A DNA stretch of 64,000 nt from Actinosynnema sp042752395. Lineage in GTDB: Bacteria; Actinomycetota; Actinomycetes; Mycobacteriales; Pseudonocardiaceae. The stretch is from positions 47,873 to 111,872 of the forward strand of contig NZ_JBHYXZ010000006.1 in NCBI RefSeq assembly GCF_042752395.1, read 5' to 3'. Positions 44,338 through 54,746 of the stretch are shown one piece after another. The position numbers and the translations under genes were made by a program. Numbering within the stretch: position 1 is the stretch's first letter; every line of letters begins with the position of its first letter. Under the pieces are notes generated by a model. It was given only the letters and a program-made list of their open reading frames with translations, searched no databases and had not been told where the DNA came from.

Positions 44338-44358
44338 GTTGAGCGGAACAGGCTCAAC
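44338..44358. promoter_or_regulatory. HAIR box (HspR operator) upstream of clpB
   Basis: GTTGAGC-GGAACAG-GCTCAAC, a perfect inverted repeat with 7-bp arms, 77 bases before the clpB start. Confidence 0.9.
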
Positions 44359-44435
44359 TTTTCTGACGTTGTGCACTGTGACGGCTGGTGCGGTACGCCG
44401 GCAGCGTGCGCACGAACACCCGACCGAGGTGAGGA

Positions 44436-47018
<2,583 letters not shown>

Positions 47019-47167
47019 CCGCGGCTTCCGGGCCGGGCGCGTGCTCCGCAGTGGGGCGCGCTCTCCGCGGTGGGCACGGGCCCCGAGGTGGCGAGGTGGT
47101 CGGGCCGGGCGCGCCCAGCGGGTTCATCCCGCTCGTCCGGCTCTTTCACCCACCGGCTCACCGCACC

Positions 47168-47238
47168 GCGAGCCGCACCACCCGAGCCGCAACCACCCGA
47201 GCCGCATCTCGCGCGAGCCGCACCCCGCGAGCCGCACC
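47168..47238. repeat. Five spaced copies of GAGCCGCA
   Basis: GAGCCGCA starts at 47170, 47184, 47199, 47215 and 47229, every 14-16 bases, with C-rich spacers. A degenerate minisatellite; function unknown. Confidence 0.7.
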
Positions 47239-47289
47239 GGCGCACTGCACCGGCTCACCGCACGCCGCGACCTGATCTTGCTCGCTCCG

Positions 47290-47316
47290 CAGGGGTCCCC
47301 GACCGGGGGACCCCTG
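47290..47316 (+). terminator. Intrinsic terminator of clpB
   Basis: CAGGGGTCCCC and GGGGACCCCTG pair perfectly over 11 bp, then TTCTT. Almost the same stem is used at 18255-18291. Confidence 0.88.
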
Positions 47317-47367
47317 TTCTTACTCTGCCGGCCGGGACCGACGATCGGTCGGCAGAGGGGCCGTGCC

Positions 47368-47395
47368 TGTGGACAACCCCGGGGCCTGTGGACAA
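47368..47395. promoter_or_regulatory. Second pair of DnaA boxes
   Basis: TGTGGACAA at 47368-47376 and 47387-47395, both exact, same orientation, 19 bp apart. With the pair at 43823 they bracket the VOC and clpB genes. Confidence 0.65.
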
Positions 47396-47544
47396 CTCCC
47401 GAGGTCGGGCCGGGGTCGGCGTCTCACCAGCCGCCGGAACCGGCCAGCCGGCCACCCGCGATCCGGGTAACAGCTTGATCCGTTCGCGCGAACCACGCCC
47501 CAAGTGATCTTCGTTTGTTCACCGCCGCCCGCTACTCTCGCACC

Positions 47545-48240
47545 GTGGGCATACCGGCGTGGGTCTGGTTCACCGTCGCCGCGGTCGCGGGCGTCGCGGG
47601 GTTCGCCCTGCTCGCCACCGACCGGGCGCAGCGAACCGCGCGTAACCGCGAACGCCGCCGCTGGGCGGCGCTGCGCGGCTGGCAGTTCGAGGAGACCGAC
47701 CACGTGCTGCCCACGCGCTGGGAGAGCGGCGCGATCGCCTACTACGGCGCGGGCGTGGCCAAGGACGTGGTGGCGGGCTCGACCTTCACCGCCGACGGCC
47801 GCCGGCAGGTCTACGTGCTCGACCACGAGACCGGCGGCAAGGTCAACTCGGTGCTGGTCGGCGTGCGCTGCCGCCGGGCGCTGTCGGTGGTGGTCGAGCT
47901 GTGGCTGCCCAGCGTGCCGTTCCAGCGCGACCAGATGCCCGACCTGCTCGGGCCGGTCGGCTCGCGGTACGCGTTCGTCAGCGAGCTGCCCGCCGCGCGC
48001 AAGCTCATCACCCCCGACCTGGTCGACGCGGCCGAGGAGATCGGCGCGGACGTCACCGTGGTCTGGCTGGAGGGCGACTGGGTGCTGGCCGCCGCGCCGC
48101 CGAACTCCACCCCCGCCCGCCTGGAACGGCTGCTGCGCGACCTCGGCGAGCTGGCGGACGTGATCGACCCGTTCGAGGCCGACCCCGAGTCCGACGCCGG
48201 TGGCGAGGTCCACCGCCCGCAGTTCGGGCGCAAGCCGTGA
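47545..48240 (+). CDS. Hypothetical single-span membrane protein
   Basis: 231 residues. An N-terminal membrane helix (WVWFTVAAVAGVAGFALLA) is followed by a basic stretch (RTARNRERRRWAALRGWQFE) and a soluble domain with the phrase FTADGRRQVYVLDHETGG. TACTCT (47533-47538), six bases, then GTG: leaderless. It resembles in layout, though not clearly in sequence, the protein at 52040. The stop overlaps the SDR start (GTGA). Confidence 0.7.
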   Translation: MGIPAWVWFTVAAVAGVAGFALLATDRAQRTARNRERRRWAALRGWQFEETDHVLPTRWESGAIAYYGAGVAKDVVAGSTFTADGRRQVYVLDHETGGKVNSVLVGVRCRRALSVVVELWLPSVPFQRDQMPDLLGPVGSRYAFVSELPAARKLITPDLVDAAEEIGADVTVVWLEGDWVLAAAPPNSTPARLERLLRDLGELADVIDPFEADPESDAGGEVHRPQFGRKP

Positions 48241-49016
48241 CGCCGCCGACCGCGCTGGTGACCGGCGCGTCGTCCGGCATCGGGGCCGCGTTCGCCCGCC
48301 GGCTCGCCGCCGAGGGCCACGACCTGGTGCTCGTCGCCCGGGACGAGCGGCGGCTGGAGGAGACGGCGGCCAAGCTGCGCGCCGCGCACGGCATCACGGC
48401 CGAGGTGCTGCCCGCCGACCTGGCCACCGACGCGGGCCGCGCGAAGGTCGCGGACCTCCTCGCCGGGCGCGAGGTGGACCTGCTGGTCAACAACGCGGGC
48501 TTCGCGATCTCGTCGGAGTTCGTCGCCGCCGACCCGCTCGACCTGCAGTCCCAGCTCGACGTGAACGTGACGAGCGTGCTGCGGCTGACCCGCGCGGCGC
48601 TGCCGGGCATGGTGGCGCGCGGCCGGGGCGCGGTGGTCAACGTGTCCAGCGTGGCCGGGTTCCTGCCCGGTCGCGGCACGACGTACAGCGCGGACAAGGC
48701 GTGGGTGACGGCGTTCTCCGAGGGCATGGCGATGGCCACGGCGGGCACCGGGGTGCGCGTGATGGCGCTGTGCCCGGGGTTCGTGCGCACCGAGTTCCAC
48801 CAGCGGGCGAAGATCGACATGTCCGGCACGCCCGACCTGCTCTACCTCGACGCGGACCGCGTGGTGCACGAGGGCCTGGCCGACCTGCGCGCGGGCAAGG
48901 CGCTGTCCGTGCCCGGCGCGCAGTACAAGGCCATCACGGTGTTCGCCCGCCTGGTTCCGCGGGCCCTGCTGCGGCGGATAGCCTCCCGCGCGGCGGGCGG
49001 ACGAGGTCGCACCTGA
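48237..49016 (+). CDS. Short-chain dehydrogenase/reductase
   Basis: 259 residues. NAD(P)-binding TGASSGIGAAFARRLA, LVNNAGFAISSEFV, Ser in VNVSSVAGFLPG and the catalytic pair TTYSADKAWV. A classical SDR; the DltE/YqjQ-like subtype is likely. GTG at 48237 overlaps the upstream stop, so both are co-translated. Substrate unknown. Confidence 0.9.
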   Translation: MTPPTALVTGASSGIGAAFARRLAAEGHDLVLVARDERRLEETAAKLRAAHGITAEVLPADLATDAGRAKVADLLAGREVDLLVNNAGFAISSEFVAADPLDLQSQLDVNVTSVLRLTRAALPGMVARGRGAVVNVSSVAGFLPGRGTTYSADKAWVTAFSEGMAMATAGTGVRVMALCPGFVRTEFHQRAKIDMSGTPDLLYLDADRVVHEGLADLRAGKALSVPGAQYKAITVFARLVPRALLRRIASRAAGGRGRT

Positions 49017-49082
49017 AAGTCGGGAACCTGAACCCGGTCCGGTCCGTCCCACTCCACTAGTTGGAACAGGGAGGAACCGTCC

Positions 49083-49439
49083 ATGGGTGAGCAGTTCAGA
49101 GTGGAGCCACCGGAGCTCCGCGGGTACGGCGAGTTGCTGACGCGCAACGCGCAGCACTTCATGACGATCAAGGAACACGCGATCACCAAGGGCGGCGACA
49201 CCTCCGGTTTCACCGGTCTGCTTTCCTTGCTGCAGCCCATCGTCACCGGTGTGGCCTCCCTGTACGGGGAGACGCTCGACTTCGCGAACCAGATGATGGT
49301 CAAAGAGGCGGAGAGCCTGAACAAGGCCGCCGACATGTACGAGAAGAACGAGGAAATGGTGATGGGCATCCTCGACCGGGTGCTCTCCCAGTTGCACTCC
49401 GTGGCCGAGGCCCCGTCGCTCGGGGGTGGCGGGCGATGA
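49083..49439 (+). CDS. ESX/type VII secretion-associated small protein
   Basis: 118 residues, all-helical, with GGAGG upstream. The start (MGEQFRVEPPELRGYGELLT) resembles the DUF2580/EspC-like proteins that accompany type VII secretion. No WXG is found, but YEKNE fits the YxxxD/E secretion signal. First gene of a three-gene set with GTGA/ATGA overlaps (stop overlaps next ATG). No secretion machinery is in the window. Confidence 0.75.
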   Translation: MGEQFRVEPPELRGYGELLTRNAQHFMTIKEHAITKGGDTSGFTGLLSLLQPIVTGVASLYGETLDFANQMMVKEAESLNKAADMYEKNEEMVMGILDRVLSQLHSVAEAPSLGGGGR

Positions 49440-50365
49440 CCGCGTACGCGGACGTGGAGGACCCGTCGGTCGCGCTCGCCGCGGCGGCGGAGGACCGGCC
49501 CGGTCGGCAGACGACCAGGGAGCTGATCGAGAAGGCCGGCTGGAAGATCCAGGGCGTCAACTGGATCTACGAGAAGGTCACCGGCGAGAACCTGCTCGAC
49601 GCGCTGATCAAGCCGCTGCTCGGCGACTTCGAGAAGATCGACGAGAACGCCAACGCCTGGGACCGGGTCGCCAAGGCGCTGGACTCCGTGCGGCACAACG
49701 TGGACGCGGGCGCGGAGCAGCTGTCGTCCCACTGGGACGGTGACGCGGCCAAGGCGTTCGAGACGCGCATGGGCACCATGTGGGTCATCGCGATCGAGGC
49801 CGACTCGCAGATCGCGCGGATCATCGGCAACAAGTTCCGGTCCACCGCCAGCACCTGCCGCACCGCGTGCGGCCTGGCGCTGACGCTGCTGGACAAGCTC
49901 GTCGGCAAGCTGATGGAAGCCGCGATGACGGCGTGGATCCCGGTCGTGGGCTGGGGCCGCGCGGTGTGGATGGTGTACGACGCGATCCAGATCGTGGACG
50001 CCATCCGCAAGATCATCATCTCGATCCAGACGCTGATCGAGGGCGTCCAGGGGATGATCGACGGCATCGTCGCGATGGGCACCGCGCTGTCCAAGCTCAA
50101 GGACGTGCGCGACGTCGGCGACCTGCTCGACGTGGTCGACGGGTACCAGGACGGCAAGGAGAAGTACGACAACGGCGTGGCCGCGGCGAAGTCCGGCGCG
50201 ATCGGCGTCGGCCTGGGCGCGTACGGCCTGGGCAAGGCCGGGGTCGCGGCGAACGGCAGGTACACCCAGCCGCCGCCCACAGGACCCACGCCCGCGCCCG
50301 CGACCTCGGGCGCCGGATCAGGTTCCGGCGGGGGTTCCGGCTCCGGCGGAGGTGGCGGGCAGTGA
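49436..50365 (+). CDS. WXG-like protein with Gly-rich tail
   Basis: 309 residues. Residues about 75-160 look like a WXG100-type helical hairpin (ALDSVRHNVDAGAEQLSSHW, then DGDAAKAFETR, where WDG replaces WXG). Hydrophobic helices follow (MTAWIPVVGWGRAVWMVYDA, IIISIQTLIEGVQGMIDGIV), then a Gly/Ser-rich C-terminus (SGSGGGSGSGGGGGQ). Overlaps both neighbours by four bases. Probably a type VII-exported substrate; no toxin domain is seen. Confidence 0.75.
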   Translation: MTAYADVEDPSVALAAAAEDRPGRQTTRELIEKAGWKIQGVNWIYEKVTGENLLDALIKPLLGDFEKIDENANAWDRVAKALDSVRHNVDAGAEQLSSHWDGDAAKAFETRMGTMWVIAIEADSQIARIIGNKFRSTASTCRTACGLALTLLDKLVGKLMEAAMTAWIPVVGWGRAVWMVYDAIQIVDAIRKIIISIQTLIEGVQGMIDGIVAMGTALSKLKDVRDVGDLLDVVDGYQDGKEKYDNGVAAAKSGAIGVGLGAYGLGKAGVAANGRYTQPPPTGPTPAPATSGAGSGSGGGSGSGGGGGQ

Positions 50366-50796
50366 CGTTCCCCTACGACAAGGCGCGCTTGGACGCGCTG
50401 GTCGCCGACGTGGACCAGCGCCTGGCCAACGTCGAGCAGACGGCGCGGGCGGCGAGCCAGGTGCAGATGCGGTCGCGCGGGCTGACGCAGGCGGACTTCG
50501 CGGAGATCTCGCGGTTCGCCAACAGCCCGGGCGCGCCCCGCGAGCTGAAGGAGCTGGCGCGGCGCGTCGACGCGGGCGAGCTGACCTGGGAGGACGTCGC
50601 GTCCGGGCGGGCGGTGGACGACGAGGGCGTGCAGCGGGCGCTGCAGACCGGCGTGCCGGACCTCCAGCGCGCGTACACGGCGATCCAGGAGGGCAACGAC
50701 CCCGAGGACGTCATCTCCGCGGGCTCCCCGCGGCCGCGCGGGCGCGGTGACGACGACGATGACGAGCCGAGCGGCTTCACCGAGGACGCCTGGTAG
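50362..50796 (+). CDS. Third protein of the WXG cassette, acidic tail
   Basis: 144 residues from the GTG at 50362 (GTGA overlap). Helical N-terminus (YDKARLDALVADVDQRLANV), then a domain with ELKELARRVDAGELTWEDVA and an acidic end (RGDDDDDEPSGFTEDAW). The helical start resembles the YbaB/Esp-like partners of WXG proteins. No family recognised. Likely a chaperone or co-secreted partner. Confidence 0.65.
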   Translation: MTFPYDKARLDALVADVDQRLANVEQTARAASQVQMRSRGLTQADFAEISRFANSPGAPRELKELARRVDAGELTWEDVASGRAVDDEGVQRALQTGVPDLQRAYTAIQEGNDPEDVISAGSPRPRGRGDDDDDEPSGFTEDAW

Positions 50797-50860
50797 CGCG
50801 GTCGGGTCACGGGTCGCCGCGGGCCGCCCGTGACCCGACCGCCCCGGAACGGGGAAGCGC

Positions 50861-51430
50861 TCAGGTGAGCGTGGGGAAGTCGAACGTGCCGCCGCTGGTG
50901 TGGTTGGTGCCCGCCCCGCGCACCACGTCGTAGGCGACCGCCGCCGCGATCGCCAGCGATCGCACCGGCTCCGGCGTGCCCGGCCGCAGGTTCAGCACGT
51001 CCCGCCGCACCCGCCGACCGTCGCGCTTCGCGATCGCGCCGGGGCTGAACGACGACACCTCGTGCAGCAGGCACAGCCGCTGCCCGGCCGGGTCCAGCAG
51101 CGCGTAGGCGCCGTGCCCCTCGTGCCGCACGGACCCGACCGGCGTCCCGTCCGGACGGGAGACCTGCGTGGGCGGCTTGCCCGCGCCCTTGCGGATCAGC
51201 AGCACCGGCTGCCCGCGCTCGGCCAGCGCCAGGTCGAACCGCGTGCGCCCGGAGAACGCCGTGGCGCGCAACAACTTCCGCAGCGGGCCGAGGAAGCCGC
51301 GCTCGGAGACCGTCGCGATGGGAACGCCGTGCCCGTTGTGGACGTCGTTGCGGTACCGGGTGGCCAGCAGGTGGCGCAGCACGCCCCACGGCTGCTCGAT
51401 GATCAGGGTGTCGGTGCCGGGAAGGGTCAC
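50861..51430 (-). CDS. LURP-one/scramblase-like beta-barrel protein
   Basis: 189 residues from the GTG at 51430, eight bases after TACGCT on the complement (leaderless); an extension to 51460 would overlap pyrE. Beta-rich, with the pattern IIEQPWGVLRHLLATRYRND, FLGPLRKLLRATAFSGRTRF and DGRRVRRDVLNLRPGT, weakly like the Tubby/LURP-one fold. A confident function cannot be given. Divergent from pyrE. Confidence 0.6.
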   Translation of the reverse strand: MTLPGTDTLIIEQPWGVLRHLLATRYRNDVHNGHGVPIATVSERGFLGPLRKLLRATAFSGRTRFDLALAERGQPVLLIRKGAGKPPTQVSRPDGTPVGSVRHEGHGAYALLDPAGQRLCLLHEVSSFSPGAIAKRDGRRVRRDVLNLRPGTPEPVRSLAIAAAVAYDVVRGAGTNHTSGGTFDFPTLT

Positions 51431-51471
51431 GGTGTGCCAGCGTACGGCGCGGTATGACACTCTTGGGACCC

Positions 51472-52038
51472 GTGCGAACTGAAGTGGTCCTGGACGCCGC
51501 GGCGAAGGCCGAACTGGCGCGGTTGGTGAGCGAGTTGGCCGTGGTGCACGGCAAGGTGACGCTGTCCTCGGGGGCCGAGGCCGACTACTACATCGACCTG
51601 CGCCGGGCGACGCTGCACCACGCCGCCGCGCCGCTGATCGGCCGGTTGCTCCGGCAGCTCACCGCCGACTGGGACTACGTCGCGGCGGGCGGCCTCACGC
51701 TCGGCGCGGACCCGGTGGCGTGCGCGATGATGCACGCCGCGGCCGCGTCCGGCGAGGTGCTCGACGCGTTCGTCGTGCGCAAGGCCGCCAAGCAGCACGG
51801 CATGCAGCGCCGGATCGAGGGCATCGAGGTCGCCGGGCAGCGGGTGCTGGCCGTCGAGGACACGTCCACCACCGGCGGCAGCGTGCTGACCGCCGTGGAG
51901 GCCCTGCGGGAGAGCGGCGCGGCGGTGATCGGCGTCGCGACCGTCGTGGACCGCGGCACGGGCGCGCGCGAGGTGATCGAAGACGCCGGCCTGCCGTACC
52001 GGTACCTGCTCGACCTCGCCGACCTGGGCCTGGCCTGA
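51472..52038 (+). CDS. pyrE: Orotate phosphoribosyltransferase
   Basis: 188 residues from the GTG at 51472; an ATG at 51454 is possible but overlaps the divergent promoter. KVTLSSGAEADYYIDLRRAT is the orotate-site pattern, and the PRPP motif is VLAVEDTSTTGGSVLTAV. Close to the mycobacterial enzyme along its length. Converts orotate and PRPP to OMP in pyrimidine synthesis. The next gene begins two bases after the stop. Confidence 0.95.
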   Translation: MRTEVVLDAAAKAELARLVSELAVVHGKVTLSSGAEADYYIDLRRATLHHAAAPLIGRLLRQLTADWDYVAAGGLTLGADPVACAMMHAAAASGEVLDAFVVRKAAKQHGMQRRIEGIEVAGQRVLAVEDTSTTGGSVLTAVEALRESGAAVIGVATVVDRGTGAREVIEDAGLPYRYLLDLADLGLA

Positions 52039-52039
52039 C

Positions 52040-52732
52040 ATGGTGAGCGCGCTGGTCCTGCTGCTGGTGCTGGTGGCGATCATCGGTGCGGGGGTGGCCG
52101 TGGGGGCGGCCCGCCGCAGGCGCAACCCGTTCACGAACCAGGGGTTCGTGAGCGAGTGGGAACAGCGGATGCGCGCTCTGGAGGCGTCCCTGGGGTGGCG
52201 GTTCGTCGCCGAGGACCAGGGTTTCCAGGAACGGGTCCCGCAGATCGGCCGGATGTTGGAGGCCGATCGGAGCCGGGTGAAGTTCCAGCTCGTCGGCCAC
52301 TGGCGCGGTGTGCCCGTGCTGGCGGTCGAGGTGGTGTTCCGGGCGGACAACGTCGTCACGTCCGAGTACCGCACGTACACGGTGGTGGTCGTGCCGCGGC
52401 CGATGCCGGGGCCGTGGGTGCTGATCAGTCCCCGCCACGACAGCGTGTGGGGGTTGTTCGAGCAGTTCGTGGAGACCGGCGACCCGGCGTTCGACGCGCG
52501 TTACGAGGTGCGCCGGCTCAACCCCGCGTTCGCCTCGGCCCTGCTCGGCTCGGGTCTGGCGCAGGCGTTGCTCCAGGACCCGAGGGCGAACGGGGCGGCG
52601 ATCGCGTTCGACGAGCACAACCTCGCCGTCGCCGTGCCCGGACCGCTGCTCCAGGCGCCGCTGGCGCACCTGGCCGACCTGCTGCTGGACCTGGCGGGCC
52701 GGGTGCCGTGGCAGGCGCTGCCGCGCGGCTGA
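52040..52732 (+). CDS. Hypothetical membrane-anchored protein
   Basis: 230 residues: membrane helix (ALVLLLVLVAIIGAGVAVG), basic flank (AARRRRNPF), then a soluble domain with LVGHWRGVPVLAVEVVFRAD and LISPRHDSVWGLFEQFVE. ATG at 52040, one base after the pyrE stop, so co-transcribed. The layout (helix, basic patch, domain) resembles the protein at 47545. No family recognised. Confidence 0.65.
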   Translation: MVSALVLLLVLVAIIGAGVAVGAARRRRNPFTNQGFVSEWEQRMRALEASLGWRFVAEDQGFQERVPQIGRMLEADRSRVKFQLVGHWRGVPVLAVEVVFRADNVVTSEYRTYTVVVVPRPMPGPWVLISPRHDSVWGLFEQFVETGDPAFDARYEVRRLNPAFASALLGSGLAQALLQDPRANGAAIAFDEHNLAVAVPGPLLQAPLAHLADLLLDLAGRVPWQALPRG

Positions 52733-52813
52733 CGGCCCGATCCCGTCAAATCGGACGGGAATTCACGGGCGCGTGATCGCCGTCCGGCCTACGCTGGCCG
52801 GAGGGAGGTCGCT

Positions 52814-53200
52814 ATGGTCGCGCGTGCGTTCGCCGAGCTGGTCATGGTGGTGCACTTCGGGGTGCTGGTGTTCCTGCTGGTCGGGGGCTTCCTGGCGTGG
52901 CGCTGGCCGAGGGTGCTGTACTTCCACGCCGCGATGGCCGGCTGGGGCCTGCTGATCGTCCTGTTCCCGCTCGCCTGCCCGCTGACGTGGCTGGAGAACG
53001 AACTCCGCGCCGCCGCCGGCCAACCGCAGCTGGTGAACGGGTTCATCGACACCTACATCGACGGCGTCCTCTACCCGGAGTCCGCGGCGCGCCCGGTGCA
53101 GGTGCTCGTGGCACTCGTCGTGCTCGCCTCGTGGGCCGGGTACTACGTCAAACGTCGCGGTGAACAGACCTCCGCCCGCAGCACCGAGGTGTATCGCTGA
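52814..53200 (+). CDS. DUF2784-type membrane protein
   Basis: 128 residues with four short membrane helices and the family phrases FAELVMVVHFGVLVFLLVGG, PLACPLTWLENELR, and the GFIDTYIDGVLYPE loop. ATG at 52814, GGGAGG upstream. Function unknown. Confidence 0.85.
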   Translation: MVARAFAELVMVVHFGVLVFLLVGGFLAWRWPRVLYFHAAMAGWGLLIVLFPLACPLTWLENELRAAAGQPQLVNGFIDTYIDGVLYPESAARPVQVLVALVVLASWAGYYVKRRGEQTSARSTEVYR

Positions 53201-53262
53201 ACCGGCCCATGCGGCGTTCGGCTGTTCGGGTCACACCTCCGCCGTTCGCGGCTGTCCCGCCC

Positions 53263-53276
53263 TACTCTGCGGAGTA
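53263..53276. promoter_or_regulatory. Perfect inverted repeat before the unknown gene
   Basis: TACTC-TGCG-GAGTA, ending 14 bases before the ATG at 53291. Possible operator overlapping a TACTCT -10 element. It differs in spacing from the fatty-acid boxes. Confidence 0.4.
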
Positions 53277-53290
53277 AGGGGGTGCACGCG

Positions 53291-53989
53291 ATGAACTGGT
53301 TCCGGAGGCGGCGGAAAACGCGGAGCGCCGACCTTCCTACAAGCCTCGTGGCGTATTACTGCGACTTGCTCGAACGGAGGCATGGTCAACGCTGGCGTGT
53401 TCTGGCGTGGTTGGAAGAAGTGCACGTGAGCGAGAACGGCGATGTCCGGAAGAAGTTGTCGTTCACCGTTGCGGCCGACAGTGACCGGCTCGACTTCGTC
53501 TCGTTCCACGAGGGCGTCAACTGGGATTGGCCGGAGAAGCACCGCGACGGTGTGAAGATCGAAGTCCGCACTCCGGAGATCCGAGGTGTCGGCGGGACGC
53601 GCTTGGACGTGACGCACCAGTGGGTGCGGAGGAATACGGTCATGACCTATGTCCACCTCGATGAACCGATCGTCCGCGACGACGAGTTCACGTTCGTGGT
53701 GGACATCTTCTGGCCGGCGATGTGCTTGCCTTTCGTGCGTGGCAAAAGGTCTGACAGCTTCCTCGCCTCGTTCGCCGAAACGGCGGGCGTGGTCGAATTC
53801 CGGATCGTGCTCCCGAAGCGGTGGGTGGTGCGTTTCGACCACCTCGGGCTCACGCCGAGCCGCGACGATTACGTGTTGACCGCGTCCGTCGACCGGGAAG
53901 GCCGGACGGTGGCGTCACTCGTCGTGCGGGACCTGCCCGGTTACCGCAAGGTCGGGCTGAAGCTCGACCTGCCGTCCGTCGCGGCCTGA
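53291..53989 (+). CDS. Unknown protein with lower GC
   Basis: 232 residues from the ATG at 53291; a GTG at 53282 is an alternative. Noticeably lower third-position GC than its neighbours. Basic start (MNWFRRRRKTRSADLP), then beta-rich sequence with FVSFHEGVNWDWPEKHRDGV, MTYVHLDEPIVRDDEFTFVV, and GRTVASLVVRDLPGYRKVG. No membrane segment or known domain recognised. Stand-alone, between DUF2784 and a methyltransferase; codon use suggests acquired origin. Confidence 0.65.
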   Translation: MNWFRRRRKTRSADLPTSLVAYYCDLLERRHGQRWRVLAWLEEVHVSENGDVRKKLSFTVAADSDRLDFVSFHEGVNWDWPEKHRDGVKIEVRTPEIRGVGGTRLDVTHQWVRRNTVMTYVHLDEPIVRDDEFTFVVDIFWPAMCLPFVRGKRSDSFLASFAETAGVVEFRIVLPKRWVVRFDHLGLTPSRDDYVLTASVDREGRTVASLVVRDLPGYRKVGLKLDLPSVAA

Positions 53990-54025
53990 CTACGATCGCC
54001 CCGGTATTCCAACGCCGGGGGTGAC

Positions 54026-54721
54026 GTGGTCGGTCAGGTGGCGCTCGAAGGTTTCCACGCCGTCAAGCACGCGGTTCGGTTCGGGGCCTCGGTGCGGACG
54101 GTGGTGGTGCTCGACCGGGACAAGGCGGTCGGGTTGGCGCGGTCGCACGCGGAAGACCTCGTGCCGGTGTTCGAGCGGGCCGAGGTGGTCGGGGCGGCGG
54201 AGTTCGAGCGGGTCGTCGGGCGGTCCCACCCGACCGGGGTCGGCGGGGTGGCCGAGCGGCCCGCGGACGCGCCGTGGGAGGTCCGGCGGGACGCGCCGGC
54301 GGTGCTGCTGGACAACCCGCGCAACCTCGGCAACTTCGGCGCGGTGATCAGGGTGGCGGCGGGGCTCGGGGCGGGCGGGGTGTTCTCGCTCGGCGACGTG
54401 GACCCGTGGCACCCGGTCGTGCTGCGCGGCAGCGCCGGGCTGCACTTCGCGCTGCCCGTCGGGCGGCTGGCCGGGGTCGGCGAGGTCACGGGCACGGTGA
54501 TCGCCTTCGACGCCGGCGGCCGGGACCTGCGGGACGTGCGGATCCCCGACGACGCGGTGCTGGCCTTCGGCTCCGAGCGGCACGGGCTGTCGCGGGACGT
54601 GCGGGACCGGGCCGACCTGGTGGTCTCCCTGCCGATGCGGCCCAGGGTGTCGAGCTACAACCTGACCACGAGCGTCGCCATGGGCCTGTACCACTGGGAG
54701 CTGTTCCGCCGCGCGTCTTGA
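54026..54721 (+). CDS. SpoU/TrmH-type RNA 2'-O-methyltransferase
   Basis: 231 residues. The three SPOUT motifs appear: LLDNPRNLGNFGAVIRVA, AFGSERHGLSRDV and LPMRPRVSSYNLTTSVAMGL, where the last normally reads SLNVSVA. They form the knotted SAM site. The N-terminal region is shorter than in TrmH of Escherichia coli. GTG start at 54026 is the best frame-consistent choice; no clear ribosome site. Confidence 0.88.
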   Translation: MVGQVALEGFHAVKHAVRFGASVRTVVVLDRDKAVGLARSHAEDLVPVFERAEVVGAAEFERVVGRSHPTGVGGVAERPADAPWEVRRDAPAVLLDNPRNLGNFGAVIRVAAGLGAGGVFSLGDVDPWHPVVLRGSAGLHFALPVGRLAGVGEVTGTVIAFDAGGRDLRDVRIPDDAVLAFGSERHGLSRDVRDRADLVVSLPMRPRVSSYNLTTSVAMGLYHWELFRRAS

Positions 54722-54746
54722 CCGGTTCAGTGGGCATCCTGGTGCG

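Larger units (their letters stand above)
47019..47544. other. 526-bp spacer after clpB
   Basis: No supported gene. It contains a short degenerate repeat (47168-47238), a strong terminator (47290-47316), a pair of DnaA boxes (47368-47395) and the leaderless promoter of the next gene. Confidence 0.55.
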
